Origin: Haemophilus parainfluenzae | GTDB lineage: Bacteria; Pseudomonadota; Gammaproteobacteria; Enterobacterales; Pasteurellaceae | Length of the DNA: 64,000 nucleotides | Assembly (NCBI RefSeq): GCF_900450995.1 | Contig: NZ_UGHY01000002.1 | Location: 124,001-188,000 of the forward strand | Direction: 5' to 3' | Part shown: positions 1-8,710 of the stretch, in pieces | How the letters are laid out: each line of letters opens with the position of its first letter | Numbering within the stretch: position 1 is the first letter of the stretch | The notes under the pieces: model-generated | Told to the model about the DNA's origin: nothing | Database searches by the model: none | Seen by the model: the letters and a program-made list of their open reading frames with translations, nothing else | Program-made: the position numbers and the translations under genes

Positions 1-338
1 ACCGCACTTAAATAAAGCTCCTTATCAATCTGGCTGGTTTCTTCAATATAAATGCTATTAACGGGTTGGCCTTTTTTATCGGTTTGGAAGGTAACTAAAT
101 GTTGGCCAAGCCATTTATGTGCAAAAGCACGCGCTTCTTCTGCATTATGCACGAGCTTCACACCACCGGCTTTTCCGCGGCCACCTGCGTGAACTTGACA
201 TTTCGCTATCCAAACATCACCATTCAGCTGAAAAAGTGCCATTTCAGCTTCATCTGGCGTTTGGCACACGACACCCTCACTCACTGGCAGAGCATATTGC
301 TTAAAAAGCTGCTTAGCTTGGTACTCATGTAAATTCAT
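1..338 (-). CDS. sucC: Succinyl-CoA synthetase beta subunit, N-terminal part (cut by window edge)
   Basis: Reads [19 protein letters not shown] at its start, the usual SucC N-terminus, followed by the ATP-grasp region with [15 protein letters not shown]. About 112 residues are present; the gene runs off the left edge. SucC with SucD makes succinate and ATP (or GTP) from succinyl-CoA in the TCA cycle. The start ATG is preceded by a clear GGAAGGAAA ribosome site. sucAB lies on the same strand further right but is separated by cytX on the other strand, so sucC probably has its own promoter. Confidence 0.93.
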   Translation of the reverse strand, partial: MNLHEYQAKQLFKQYALPVSEGVVCQTPDEAEMALFQLNGDVWIAKCQVHAGGRGKAGGVKLVHNAEEARAFAHKWLGQHLVTFQTDKKGQPVNSIYIEETSQIDKELYLSA

Positions 339-416
339 ATTTCCTTCCTATTTTTGATGCTGTTTAGCGAAACAAACAAAAATTTGACCGCACTTTGTTT
401 TATTTTAAATCTGGAC

Positions 417-444
417 TTGCCCTTTCTATATTAAGTTATATACT
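417..444 (+). promoter_or_regulatory. Candidate sigma-70 promoter of cytX
   Basis: TTGCCC at 417-422 and TATACT at 439-444 with a 16-base spacer, about 40 bases before the cytX start. The ribosome site AAGGAT lies at 471-476. I looked for a thiamine (TPP) riboswitch in this leader, as expected for thiamine-linked cytX genes, and saw none; the leader is also too short for one. Confidence 0.4.
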
Positions 445-482
445 GGGACAGAATAACCACAACGCTTGTTAAGGATAACAAC

Positions 483-1661
483 ATGCAAACGAAAAAATCA
501 AGCAATCTTGCAATTGCGCTCATTTGGTTTACTGCTGCTATTTCAATGGCAGAAATTCTCACCGGTACTTGGTTTGCGCCACTAGGGTGGCAACAAGGTT
601 TAATTGCCATCGTCGTTGGACACTTTATTGGTGGTTCGATGTTTTTCTGTGCAGGTTACATCGGTGCAAAAACCCAAAAAAGTGCCATGCAAACGGTACA
701 AATATCATTTGGTGAAAAAGGTTCTGCGCTTTTCTCTTTACTCAATGCCATGCAACTGATGGGATGGACTGCTGTCATGATTTATATGGGGGCTGACGTC
801 ATTTCTATCTTAAATCAAACAGCTGATGCTTCCATCTTTCCATTCCTAACACTTGGCTTAGGCATACTCATCATACTTTGGCTACTACTCGGCTTCACTA
901 AATTAGGTATCTTCAAAAGCCTCTCACTTGTCACCATGTTTTTACTGATGCTGTGGCTAAGTATTCAAGTAGCTAATAAGCCATTTATTACCATGGATGT
1001 TGCACAAAATATTAAATTTGGTACTGCTGTAGAAATTGCTGCCATCATGCCACTTTCTTGGTTACCAGTAGTATCTGACCACACGAAGAACAGCGAAACA
1101 CCATTTAAAACGACAGCACTTTCAACGCTAACTTATACCGCGACCAGCTGCTGGATGTATGCTCTCGGCTTAGGTGCAGCATTAGTGACCGGTAAATCTG
1201 AAATCTCACAAATTCTTTCCCTTGCTGGTGTAAGTGTTATTGGTGTATTAATTGTCATCGCCTCTACCATGATTAACACTGCACTTCCCGCCTATTCCAC
1301 CGGCATGAGTTTAAACAACATTTTCCCTCAATTAAAAGTCACGCCAGTCTCCGTACTTACCGTGATTGTAGGCATTATATTAGCCTCAACCTTACCAGTG
1401 ACAGAATACGAACATTTCTTGTTCTTTATTGGTTCAGTATTCGCGCCAATGATCGCTGTGCTTATCGCTGATTTCTTTGTGCTTAAACAGCATGATGTTA
1501 AAAAATCTGTTGATAGTATCGGACTCGGCGTTTGGTTTGTCGGCTTCGTACTCTATCGTTTCCTCATGACAAAAGGTTGGGAAACCGATTTAGGTCTGAC
1601 TTTCCCTGTTATCATCATTACCTTTATCTTAGCAATCTTAGTACGCAAAATAGCTAAATAA
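483..1661 (+). CDS. cytX: NCS1-family permease, CytX-like (putative hydroxymethylpyrimidine transporter)
   Basis: A 392-residue protein made almost entirely of hydrophobic segments, about 12 predicted membrane helices. The opening IALIWFTAAISMAEILTGTW followed by LGWQQG and VGHFIGG is characteristic of the CytX branch of the cytosine/purine permeases. In related bacteria CytX is thought to import hydroxymethylpyrimidine for thiamine synthesis; that substrate is inference here, since no thi genes are adjacent. It stands alone between sucAB and sucC, facing the other way, with its own promoter-like sequence and terminator. Confidence 0.75.
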   Translation: MQTKKSSNLAIALIWFTAAISMAEILTGTWFAPLGWQQGLIAIVVGHFIGGSMFFCAGYIGAKTQKSAMQTVQISFGEKGSALFSLLNAMQLMGWTAVMIYMGADVISILNQTADASIFPFLTLGLGILIILWLLLGFTKLGIFKSLSLVTMFLLMLWLSIQVANKPFITMDVAQNIKFGTAVEIAAIMPLSWLPVVSDHTKNSETPFKTTALSTLTYTATSCWMYALGLGAALVTGKSEISQILSLAGVSVIGVLIVIASTMINTALPAYSTGMSLNNIFPQLKVTPVSVLTVIVGIILASTLPVTEYEHFLFFIGSVFAPMIAVLIADFFVLKQHDVKKSVDSIGLGVWFVGFVLYRFLMTKGWETDLGLTFPVIIITFILAILVRKIAK

Positions 1662-1684
1662 AGATCGGATTTTAACTATAGAAA

Positions 1685-1709
1685 GGCGGGCATTGTTCCC
1701 GCCCTTTTA
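1685..1709 (+). terminator. Rho-independent terminator after cytX
   Basis: GGCGGG (1685-1690) pairs with CCCGCC (1698-1703) across a 7-base loop and is followed by TTTTA, 24 bases after the cytX stop. Confidence 0.7.
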
Positions 1710-1721
1710 TTCACATCAATG

Positions 1722-1757
1722 TAAAAAAGGCTTTTTCCCTGAAAAGAGAAAAAGCCT
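1722..1757 (-). terminator. Rho-independent terminator after sucAB
   Basis: A perfect 10-bp stem, AGGCTTTTTC (1728-1737) with GAAAAAGCCT (1748-1757), is followed on the minus strand by a run of T. It sits just past the sucB stop. Confidence 0.85.
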
Positions 1758-1763
1758 ATGTGC

Positions 1764-2990
1764 TTAGATTTCTAATAATAAACGAGTTGGGTCTTCTAAT
1801 AAGTCTTTAATCGCCACTAAGAAACCGACTGATTCACGACCATCAATTAAGCGGTGGTCATAAGATAAGGCTAAATACATCATCGGACGAATCACCACTT
1901 GGCCATCTACCGCAACCGGGCGATCTTTGATGGCATGCATGCCTAAAATTGCACTTTGCGGTGGATTGATAATTGGTGTAGACATTAAAGAACCAAATAC
2001 ACCGCCATTAGTAATGGTGAAGTTACCACCTGTTAAATCTTCAACGGTTAATTTACCATCGCGGCCTTTTTCTGCTAGTGCTTTAATTTGTTTCTCAATA
2101 TCTGCCATGCTCAGTTTATCGCAGTTGCGTAATACAGGTGTTACCAAACCACGCGGCGTTGAAACGGCAATGCTAATATCAAAATAGTTGTGATACACAA
2201 TGTCATCACCGTCAATTGAAGCATTCACCTCAGGATAACGTTTTAACGCTTCAACTACGGCTTTAATGTAGAAAGACATAAAGCCTAAACGCACACCATG
2301 TTGTTTCTCAAATTTCTCACCGTATGTTTTACGTAATTTCATAATCGGCTGCATATCCACTTCATTGAATGTAGTGAGCATTGCAGTGGTATTTTTCGCT
2401 TCCAATAAACGTTCCGCAATACGTTTACGTAAACGGGTCATTGGTACGCGTTTTTCTGAACGAGAGCTATATGCCACGGTGCTAATGGTATTCTGCTCTG
2501 TCGCTACATCTTGTTTCGCTTTTTGAGCATCACGTCTTGCTACTTCGCGAGCAATATCTTCACGGGTAATACGGCCTCCCACACCAGAGCCTTGAATTTT
2601 CTCTGCATCTAAATCGTGTTCAGCTAATAAACGACGAATAGCTGGACCTTGATCCGCTGAATTATTATGGCTATTTTCAATGGCTGCTCTTTGACGATCG
2701 GCTGGTGTTGGCTCATTGTCTTTCACCGTTTCAGTTGAAATATCGCCCGCCTGTTGGGTTGAAAGTTTACCTAAAAGCTGTTTACTTACTACCGTTGCCC
2801 CTTCTTCTTGAAGAATTTCAACCACCACACCATCGCTTAATGCCGGCACTTCAAGTACCACTTTATCTGTTTCGATTTCCACTAAAACTTCGTCACGTTT
2901 TACGGTATCACCGACTTTTTTATGCCATGTTGCAACAGTTGCATCCGCAACGGATTCTGGTAAATCTGGAACAAGAATTTCGATTGTCAT
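1764..2990 (-). CDS. sucB: Dihydrolipoyl succinyltransferase, E2 of 2-oxoglutarate dehydrogenase
   Basis: Full-length E2 (408 residues). An N-terminal lipoyl domain (about 1-76) carries the lipoylated lysine in [11 protein letters not shown] (K43). A peripheral-subunit-binding domain follows at about 115-150 ([11 protein letters not shown]...[11 protein letters not shown]). The C-terminal acyltransferase domain ends with SYDHRLIDG, giving catalytic H379 and D383. The linker between lipoyl and binding domains is short. It transfers succinyl groups to CoA. It lies 56 bases after sucA and is surely co-transcribed with it. Confidence 0.97.
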   Translation of the reverse strand: MTIEILVPDLPESVADATVATWHKKVGDTVKRDEVLVEIETDKVVLEVPALSDGVVVEILQEEGATVVSKQLLGKLSTQQAGDISTETVKDNEPTPADRQRAAIENSHNNSADQGPAIRRLLAEHDLDAEKIQGSGVGGRITREDIAREVARRDAQKAKQDVATEQNTISTVAYSSRSEKRVPMTRLRKRIAERLLEAKNTTAMLTTFNEVDMQPIMKLRKTYGEKFEKQHGVRLGFMSFYIKAVVEALKRYPEVNASIDGDDIVYHNYFDISIAVSTPRGLVTPVLRNCDKLSMADIEKQIKALAEKGRDGKLTVEDLTGGNFTITNGGVFGSLMSTPIINPPQSAILGMHAIKDRPVAVDGQVVIRPMMYLALSYDHRLIDGRESVGFLVAIKDLLEDPTRLLLEI

Positions 2991-3046
2991 TTTATTTTCC
3001 TTTAAATTATTCTTTTTTTTAAATTACTAAAATTTTGACCGCACTT

Positions 3047-5854
3047 TTACAGTGTCAGTGCATCTTCTACCAATTGTTTTTGCTGTTTGGTGTGTAAAGA
3101 CATGTAACCTACCGCTGGTGAAGCTGAGGCTGGACGTCCTGCGTATTTTAACTTCACATGCTCAGGAATTGAGCTGTCAAAGTTATGTTTACTGCAATAC
3201 CAAGCCCCTTGGTTTAATGGCTCTTCTTGACACCACACAAAATCTGTCACATGAGAATAAGGCTCTAGGGCTTTCTTCACATCTTCATGTGGATACGGAT
3301 AAAGCTGCTCAATACGAATAATCGCCACATCTGTTTGGTTATTCGCTCGACGTTGTTCCAAGAGATCGTAATACACTTTACCTGAGCATAGGACTACGCG
3401 TTTAACTTGTTTCGGATCGATGTTATCAATTTCACCAATGACTGTTTGGAATGTGCCATTTACTAATTCATCTAAACTTGACACGGCAAGTGGATGACGT
3501 AATAAAGATTTTGGTGAAATACCAATTAATGGACGACGCATTTTACGGATCGCTTGACGACGTAACATGTGGTAAACCTGTGCTGGTGTAGATGGGATAC
3601 ACACTTGCATATTCTGTTCTGCACAAAGTTGTAAATAACGTTCTAAACGAGCTGATGAGTGCTCTGGACCTTGGCCTTCATAACCATGTGGTAATAACAT
3701 CACTAAACCACACATTCTGCCCCATTTTTGTTCGCCAGAACTAATAAATTGGTCAATCACTATTTGTGCACCATTTGCGAAGTCACCAAATTGTGCTTCC
3801 CAAATGGTTAATGTTTTTGGATCTGTCGTCGCATATCCATATTCAAAAGCCAATACGGCTTCTTCGGATAAGACTGAATCCCACACCTCAAAACGACCTT
3901 GGTTGGCATGTAAATGTGTTAATGGCACATAACCTGTACCGTCATTTTGATTGTGCACAACCGCATGTCGATGGAAGAACGTACCACGTCCCGCATCTTC
4001 ACCCGATAAACGAACATTAGCGCCTTCATCTAATAAGGTTGCGTATGCCATAGTTTCCGCCATACCCCAATCGAACAATTTCTCACCTTTTGCCATTTCA
4101 CGGCGATCTGCATAGATTTTTTCGACACGAGAATGCGCACGCAAGCTTTCTGGATATTCACTGACACGCTCCGCTAAAGTTTGGAAACGCTCTTGCGGGA
4201 ATTTACTTTCGTAAGGGGATGTCCAGTCATAGTTAAGATATTGCAACCAATCCATTTGGGCGGTATCCATTTCTCGCCATTCTTTCACTACGCGATCACC
4301 ATTATCTAAGGCATCACGATAGAGATTCATCATTTCAATGGCTTCTTCTTCGGTAATCACCCCTTCAGCAATTAAACGATCTGCATAGACTTTACGTGGC
4401 GTTGGATGTTTTTTAATGATGCTATACATCATTGGTTGAGTGGCTAATGGTTCATCAGCCTCATTATGACCATGACGACGATAAGAAATCAGATCAATGA
4501 AGATATCGCGTTTGAATAAATTGCGATATTCCACCGCCATTCTCGCGGCAAAAGCAACCGCTTCTGGATCATCACCATTCACATGAATAATCGGTGCCTG
4601 AATCATTTTCGCGATATCAGTACAATATTCTGTTGAGCGGGTGTCATTTGGGTTAGAGGTGGTGAAACCAATTTGGTTATTGATCACAATACGGATTGTT
4701 CCACCAACGGTATAACCACGTGCATTGGACATATTTAAGGTTTCTTGTACGACACCTTGTCCCGCTACTGCGGAATCCCCATGAACGGTAACCGCTAATA
4801 CTTGATTACGCTCTGTATCATTCTTTTTCGTTTGACGAGAACGTACCGCACCAATAACCACTGGGCTAACAATTTCTAAGTGCGACGGGTTAAATGCAAG
4901 GGTTAAATGCACACGACGCTCACCGACTGCGAAGTCAGAAGAGAAACCTTGGTGGTATTTCACATCACCTGTACGCTCGCCTGAATGTTTACCCGCAAAC
5001 TCGTCGAAAAGATCTTCTGGTTTCTTACCGAGCACGTTTACTAACATGTTTAAACGACCACGGTGTGCCATACCAAACATCACATCTTTTACGCCTTGTT
5101 TGCTCGCATGGCGAATAATTTCTTTCATCAATGGAATAAAGGCATCACTTCCCTCTAAAGAGAAACGTTTTGCCCCTGGGAATTTTGCACCGAGATAACG
5201 TTCTAAGCCATCTGCAGCGGTCAATTCGCTTAATAAATTAATTTTTTCTTCTTTGGTAAAGAGCGGTTTATTTAATTGGCTTTCTAATTTGCTTTGTAGC
5301 CAACTTTTTTGCTCCATATCCTGAACATGCATAAACTCAAGACCAATTGAGCCACAATAGGTCTCTTTCAGCATTTCAGCTAAATCACCTAATTTGATGT
5401 TATCGCGATGATAGACATAGTGATTAATATTGAAGGTTTCATTGAGATCCTGTTCGGTAAAACCATAATAACGGTAATCCAACTCAGGGACGGTGGAGAC
5501 TTTCCAACGATAATAATTGATTGGGTCAAGTTTTGCTTCTAAATGACCACGGAAGCGATAAGCATTGATAAATTGGAGGACTTTAACTAATTTTGCACTG
5601 GCTTCTGGATCGATAACCGTCACGGCTTCTGTTATATTTTCTCTCGCTAAGCGACGGAAATAATCACGGACTGGTGAATGTGGTTGCTCTACTGCGGTTG
5701 TTTTCGGCAATGCATCAAATGTAGCTCGCCAACTTTCATCGACTGAAGATGGATCTTCTAAATAACTTTCGTATAACTCTTCAATATACGATTGATTCGC
5801 CCCACCTAAAGCAGTTGAAGCCAACCATTCATCAAAGGCATTATAATGCTGCAT
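3047..5854 (-). CDS. sucA: 2-oxoglutarate dehydrogenase E1 (thiamine-diphosphate dependent)
   Basis: 935 residues, normal for SucA. The N-terminus NAFDEWLASTALGGANQSYI is typical. GMAHRGRLNML (261-271), HGDSAVAGQG (358-367) and NNQIGFTTSNP (392-402) are hallmark cofactor and active-site segments of the E1o family. It decarboxylates 2-oxoglutarate and succinylates the lipoyl arm of SucB. First gene of the sucAB operon. A TATAAT-like -10 lies about 50 bases upstream on the minus strand, but no good -35 was found, so the promoter is uncertain. Confidence 0.97.
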   Translation of the reverse strand: MQHYNAFDEWLASTALGGANQSYIEELYESYLEDPSSVDESWRATFDALPKTTAVEQPHSPVRDYFRRLARENITEAVTVIDPEASAKLVKVLQFINAYRFRGHLEAKLDPINYYRWKVSTVPELDYRYYGFTEQDLNETFNINHYVYHRDNIKLGDLAEMLKETYCGSIGLEFMHVQDMEQKSWLQSKLESQLNKPLFTKEEKINLLSELTAADGLERYLGAKFPGAKRFSLEGSDAFIPLMKEIIRHASKQGVKDVMFGMAHRGRLNMLVNVLGKKPEDLFDEFAGKHSGERTGDVKYHQGFSSDFAVGERRVHLTLAFNPSHLEIVSPVVIGAVRSRQTKKNDTERNQVLAVTVHGDSAVAGQGVVQETLNMSNARGYTVGGTIRIVINNQIGFTTSNPNDTRSTEYCTDIAKMIQAPIIHVNGDDPEAVAFAARMAVEYRNLFKRDIFIDLISYRRHGHNEADEPLATQPMMYSIIKKHPTPRKVYADRLIAEGVITEEEAIEMMNLYRDALDNGDRVVKEWREMDTAQMDWLQYLNYDWTSPYESKFPQERFQTLAERVSEYPESLRAHSRVEKIYADRREMAKGEKLFDWGMAETMAYATLLDEGANVRLSGEDAGRGTFFHRHAVVHNQNDGTGYVPLTHLHANQGRFEVWDSVLSEEAVLAFEYGYATTDPKTLTIWEAQFGDFANGAQIVIDQFISSGEQKWGRMCGLVMLLPHGYEGQGPEHSSARLERYLQLCAEQNMQVCIPSTPAQVYHMLRRQAIRKMRRPLIGISPKSLLRHPLAVSSLDELVNGTFQTVIGEIDNIDPKQVKRVVLCSGKVYYDLLEQRRANNQTDVAIIRIEQLYPYPHEDVKKALEPYSHVTDFVWCQEEPLNQGAWYCSKHNFDSSIPEHVKLKYAGRPASASPAVGYMSLHTKQQKQLVEDALTL

Positions 5855-5960
5855 ATCTACCCCTTGTATTACATGATGTTATCTGTACATTATACATAGG
5901 ATGTAAAAAGAAATAATCCTCCAAATCACACTTTGTTACAATTTTGTGATCTACTTCAAT

Positions 5961-5985
5961 AAAAAAACCGCACAGAAAGTGCGGT
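5961..5985 (-). terminator. Terminator built from an inverted uptake-signal pair, after the ComEA-like gene
   Basis: ACCGCAC (5967-5973) pairs with GTGCGGT (5979-5985). Read leftwards the stem is followed by seven T, just past the stop of the gene at 6005. Confidence 0.75.
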
Positions 5986-6004
5986 CTGTTTTATCTATGT
6001 TTTC

Positions 6005-6595
6005 TTAGAAACTTAAGAATGGTGTGATTTTTTCAATTGTGGCTTCACCGATACTATCAATATTTGAAAGTTCGGCAGCACTTTTGATTTTGCCCACTTT
6101 GTTACGATAATCAATAATCGCTTGTGCTTTTTTCTCACCGATACCAGAAAGTTTTTGTAAGGTTTCTGCATCCGCTTTATTGATATTTACTTTTGCAGAA
6201 GAAGCCACTTTCTCTTTAGCTGACTCTTTTGTTGAAGCCGCCTTTTCTTTTGCTTCTTTTACTTTATCTGCTGCTTTTGTTTTTGCATCAGTTGCTTTTT
6301 CTTTTAGCGCTGATGCTTTCTCTTTTACCGCATCTTTTGCAGAAGTCGCTTTTTCTTTAACCTCTTTTACTTTATCTAATGCAGTTGATTTTGTTGAACT
6401 TGCACTATCTGTCATTGATTTAAGCTTATCATTTGCTGCATTTTTCATATCAGCTTTTGTGCTTTCAACCATTGATTTTGAATTTGTTACAACATCTTCT
6501 TTTGTTGGCAATACGGCAATATTCGTTGCCAATGCAGAACCTGATACCGCTAATGCGAGTGATGTTAATGTTAAAAATGATTTTAAAGATTTCAT
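6005..6595 (-). CDS. ComEA/ComE1-like helix-hairpin-helix DNA-binding protein with long lysine-rich linker
   Basis: The start at 6595 is preferred over the upstream ATG at 6634 because AGGAG precedes it and MKSLKSFLTLTSLALAVSGSALA is a clean signal peptide. The C-terminal 60 residues, with VNINKADAETLQKLSGIG and IGEATIEKITPF, are a ComEA-type helix-hairpin-helix DNA-binding domain used in DNA uptake. Between them lies a roughly 100-residue low-complexity stretch built on KEKA/KEAK/KTKA steps, likely a long amphipathic helix. Known Haemophilus ComE1 proteins are shorter, so this spacer is unusual. Own terminator, single gene. Confidence 0.85.
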   Translation of the reverse strand: MKSLKSFLTLTSLALAVSGSALATNIAVLPTKEDVVTNSKSMVESTKADMKNAANDKLKSMTDSASSTKSTALDKVKEVKEKATSAKDAVKEKASALKEKATDAKTKAADKVKEAKEKAASTKESAKEKVASSAKVNINKADAETLQKLSGIGEKKAQAIIDYRNKVGKIKSAAELSNIDSIGEATIEKITPFLSF

Positions 6596-6675
6596 AAAAA
6601 CTCCTGTTTTATTATTGATAGGTTCCACGAGCAAACCTGTATGCTAAGACTTCTCTTCAGAAAATTAGTTCAAAA

Positions 6676-6701
6676 CAAAAAACGCCCCTAATAAGGAGCG
6701 T
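6676..6701 (-). terminator. Terminator after yccA
   Basis: ACGCCCC (6682-6688) pairs with GGAGCGT (6695-6701) with one G-U pair. On the minus strand it is followed by TTTTTTG. Confidence 0.75.
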
Positions 6702-6719
6702 CTTTAAATTTAATACTGA

Positions 6720-7382
6720 CTAGTCATCGCTTGAGAAGATAGAAAGTAATCTTAATAAGCTAATGAACAAGTTGTAAATTGATACATAAATATTCACAGT
6801 TGCACGAATATAGTTTGTTTCACCACCGTGAATAATATTGCTGGTTTCATAAAGGATTGTCATCGTTGAGAACACCACAAACAATGCACTGATCCCGACC
6901 GCTAGTGCAGGAATTTGGAAGAAGAAGCTTGCCACAATCCCTAACAATAACACGATAAATAATGAGAAAATTGCGGTAGAAAGGAAAGACATATCTTTCT
7001 TCGTAGTGAGCACATAAGCTGAACAAGCAAAGAAGACGATTGCTGTACCTGCGAAGGCAAGCATAATTAAATCTTCCATTCCTCTCGCCACATACATGTT
7101 TAAAATTGGCCCGATGGTATAGCCCATAAACCCAGTAAATGCGAATGCAGCTAAGATTCCCCACGCACTATTTGCTAAACGGTTTGTGACAAAAAGTAAA
7201 CCATAAAAACCTACAAGTAACACGATAAGATTTGGATAAGGCAAGTTCAAACTCATAGAAATATAAGCAACAACTGCCGAAAATGCCATCGTTAATCCCA
7301 ATAAGAAATAAGTATTACGTAGCACTTTATGTGTGCTAAGTAGTGATTCTTCCTGTGAATTAACAACAATGCGAGATTGCAT
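6720..7382 (-). CDS. yccA: YccA / Bax-inhibitor-1 family inner-membrane protein
   Basis: 220 residues with seven predicted membrane segments and the conserved end [28 protein letters not shown] shared by YccA and other BI-1 proteins (quoted in part: [11 protein letters not shown]). In E. coli YccA is a substrate and modulator of the FtsH protease. The hydrophilic N-terminus of about 25 residues is cytoplasmic by family rule. It is a single-gene unit with its own terminator. Confidence 0.88.
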   Translation of the reverse strand: MQSRIVVNSQEESLLSTHKVLRNTYFLLGLTMAFSAVVAYISMSLNLPYPNLIVLLVGFYGLLFVTNRLANSAWGILAAFAFTGFMGYTIGPILNMYVARGMEDLIMLAFAGTAIVFFACSAYVLTTKKDMSFLSTAIFSLFIVLLLGIVASFFFQIPALAVGISALFVVFSTMTILYETSNIIHGGETNYIRATVNIYVSIYNLFISLLRLLSIFSSDD

Positions 7383-7786
7383 AAAAGCTCCTTATTTTAC
7401 AAAGAATAAAGTTGATGAAACATCAATCCGTAAAGTAAGGGCTATAGGTCAAAAAGTCAATGGTAAATCAAGAATTTGTTTTAATTTTTAAATTTAAGAA
7501 GGTAAAAGTGCGGTCAATTTTAAAGGTTATTTTCTATATGTGTTATAGCAAATAAATTAACTTACTCAACAAGCCGAATTACATTATAATGAACCTCATT
7601 TTTACATATATTGTATTCATGTATTTCTAGCATGATTACACTAGTATCTACGACACAAGCATCGTCTAGAAAAAATTGCGCTTAGTTGTCACTATTGAAT
7701 AATATTTACTAAACATTCATAAAGACAAAGTGCGGTTAATTTCATCATTAAATTTGACCGCACTTTCTTTTGAAAAGGAATAAGAT
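7383..7786 (+). other. 400-base gene-free region between yccA and sfsA
   Basis: Holds the promoter side of both flanking genes. I see TTACTC at 7562-7567 and TATAAT at 7585-7590 with a 17-base spacer, a plausible plus-strand promoter far (about 200 bases) from sfsA. An inverted uptake-signal pair (7728-7766), followed by CTTTT, lies directly before the sfsA ribosome site. A short transcript between these two points, or a long sfsA leader, is possible. No convincing reading frame was found. Confidence 0.35.
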
Positions 7787-8503
7787 ATGCAACTCCCTAC
7801 CCTACAATCCGCAAAATTAATTCGCCGCTATAAACGCTTTTTAACCGATATTGAATTACCAAATGGCGAAGTGATCACGATTCATTGTGCAAATACTGGT
7901 GCAATGACTGGCTGTGGTGAAAAAGGGGATACCGTTTGGTACTCTCATTCTGATAGCCAAACTCGTAAATATCCACACAGTTGGGAATTAACGCAATTAG
8001 CAAATGGCCAACTTGTTTGCATTAATACTCACAGATCCAATCAGTTAGTCTTTGAAGCCTTGCAAAATAAACAAATCAAAGAACTCGCTATGTATGATGA
8101 AATTTATCCTGAAGTGAAATATGGTGAAGAAAATAGCCGTATCGACTTCTTACTTAAAGGTGAGGGCTTGCCAGATTGTTATGTTGAAGTGAAATCAATC
8201 ACTTTTGTAAAAGGCACATTAGGGATGTTTCCCGATGCGGTGACTACTCGTGGACAAAAACATGTTCGCGAGCTTTTAGCCATGAAAAAACAAGGACATC
8301 GCGCCGTTGTTCTCTTTGCTGGATTACATGATGGCTTCGATCGTTTTAAAATCGCTGAGTTTGTAGACCCTGAATATGATCGTCTTTTAAAGGACGCCAA
8401 ATCTCAGGGCGTTGAAGCTTATGCTTATGCGGGAAAATTTGACATTTCAGATGGCATTCCGACCGCACTTTCTCTCACAGAAAGTGTACCTTACATCGAT
8501 TAA
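7787..8503 (+). CDS. sfsA: SfsA family DNA-binding protein / predicted nuclease
   Basis: 238 residues, the usual length. It has the SfsA pattern: [14 protein letters not shown] near the N-terminus (OB-like domain), [12 protein letters not shown], and the C-terminal ENSRIDFLL and CYVEVKSIT segments resembling a PD-(D/E)xK core (D in RIDF, E-V-K). E. coli SfsA was named for stimulating maltose metabolism; its true biochemical role is not settled. AAAAGGAATAAGAT before the start is the ribosome site. Confidence 0.93.
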   Translation: MQLPTLQSAKLIRRYKRFLTDIELPNGEVITIHCANTGAMTGCGEKGDTVWYSHSDSQTRKYPHSWELTQLANGQLVCINTHRSNQLVFEALQNKQIKELAMYDEIYPEVKYGEENSRIDFLLKGEGLPDCYVEVKSITFVKGTLGMFPDAVTTRGQKHVRELLAMKKQGHRAVVLFAGLHDGFDRFKIAEFVDPEYDRLLKDAKSQGVEAYAYAGKFDISDGIPTALSLTESVPYID

Positions 8504-8534
8504 AAAATAATTGAGAATTATTTGCATTTTGTTA

Positions 8535-8563
8535 TTGACAAGACATTTGATAATAGTTATCAT
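8535..8563 (+). promoter_or_regulatory. Strong sigma-70 promoter overlapped by a Fur box
   Basis: TTGACA (8535-8540), a 17-base spacer and TATCAT (8558-8563). A near-perfect 7-1-7 Fur site, TGATAATAGTTATCA at 8548-8562 (14 of 15 positions), covers the -10 region, so iron-loaded Fur would block it. A weaker Fur-like sequence (TGAGAATTATTTGCA) begins at about 8512. No coding sequence follows before a terminator at 8604-8636. Confidence 0.7.
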
Positions 8564-8569
8564 CTAACT

Positions 8570-8636
8570 ATTCCAAAAACAAACAGATAATCACTCCAAC
8601 TTCACGCCTATTTCCCCACAAATAGGCGTTTTTTTT
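8570..8636 (+). ncRNA. Candidate Fur-repressed small RNA of about 67 nt
   Basis: Transcription from the promoter above should begin near 8570. It would end at an excellent terminator: ACGCCTATTT (8604-8613), loop CCCCAC, AAATAGGCGT (8620-8629), then T to 8636. The 34 unpaired bases ahead of the stem are A/C-rich with no start codon and no ribosome site. Iron-starvation small RNAs such as RyhB in E. coli, and HrrF in H. influenzae, share this layout. Whether this is the HrrF ortholog cannot be judged without alignment. The hairpin may also end sfsA transcripts. Confidence 0.6.
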
Positions 8637-8710
8637 CATCTCAATCTTTTCATTTCAGCCATATTCTCTATAATGTAGCCTTTAATATTAAAATAACATT
8701 AGGAAATAGA

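Noticed and set aside
338-482. TPP riboswitch before cytX
   Set aside because: The leader is short and lacks the conserved CTGAGA and ACC..GAT elements.
6180-6647. 155-codon plus-strand frame opposite the ComEA-like gene
   Set aside because: Mirror of the lysine-rich repeat (reads as Phe/Ser/Ala repeats); a strand shadow.
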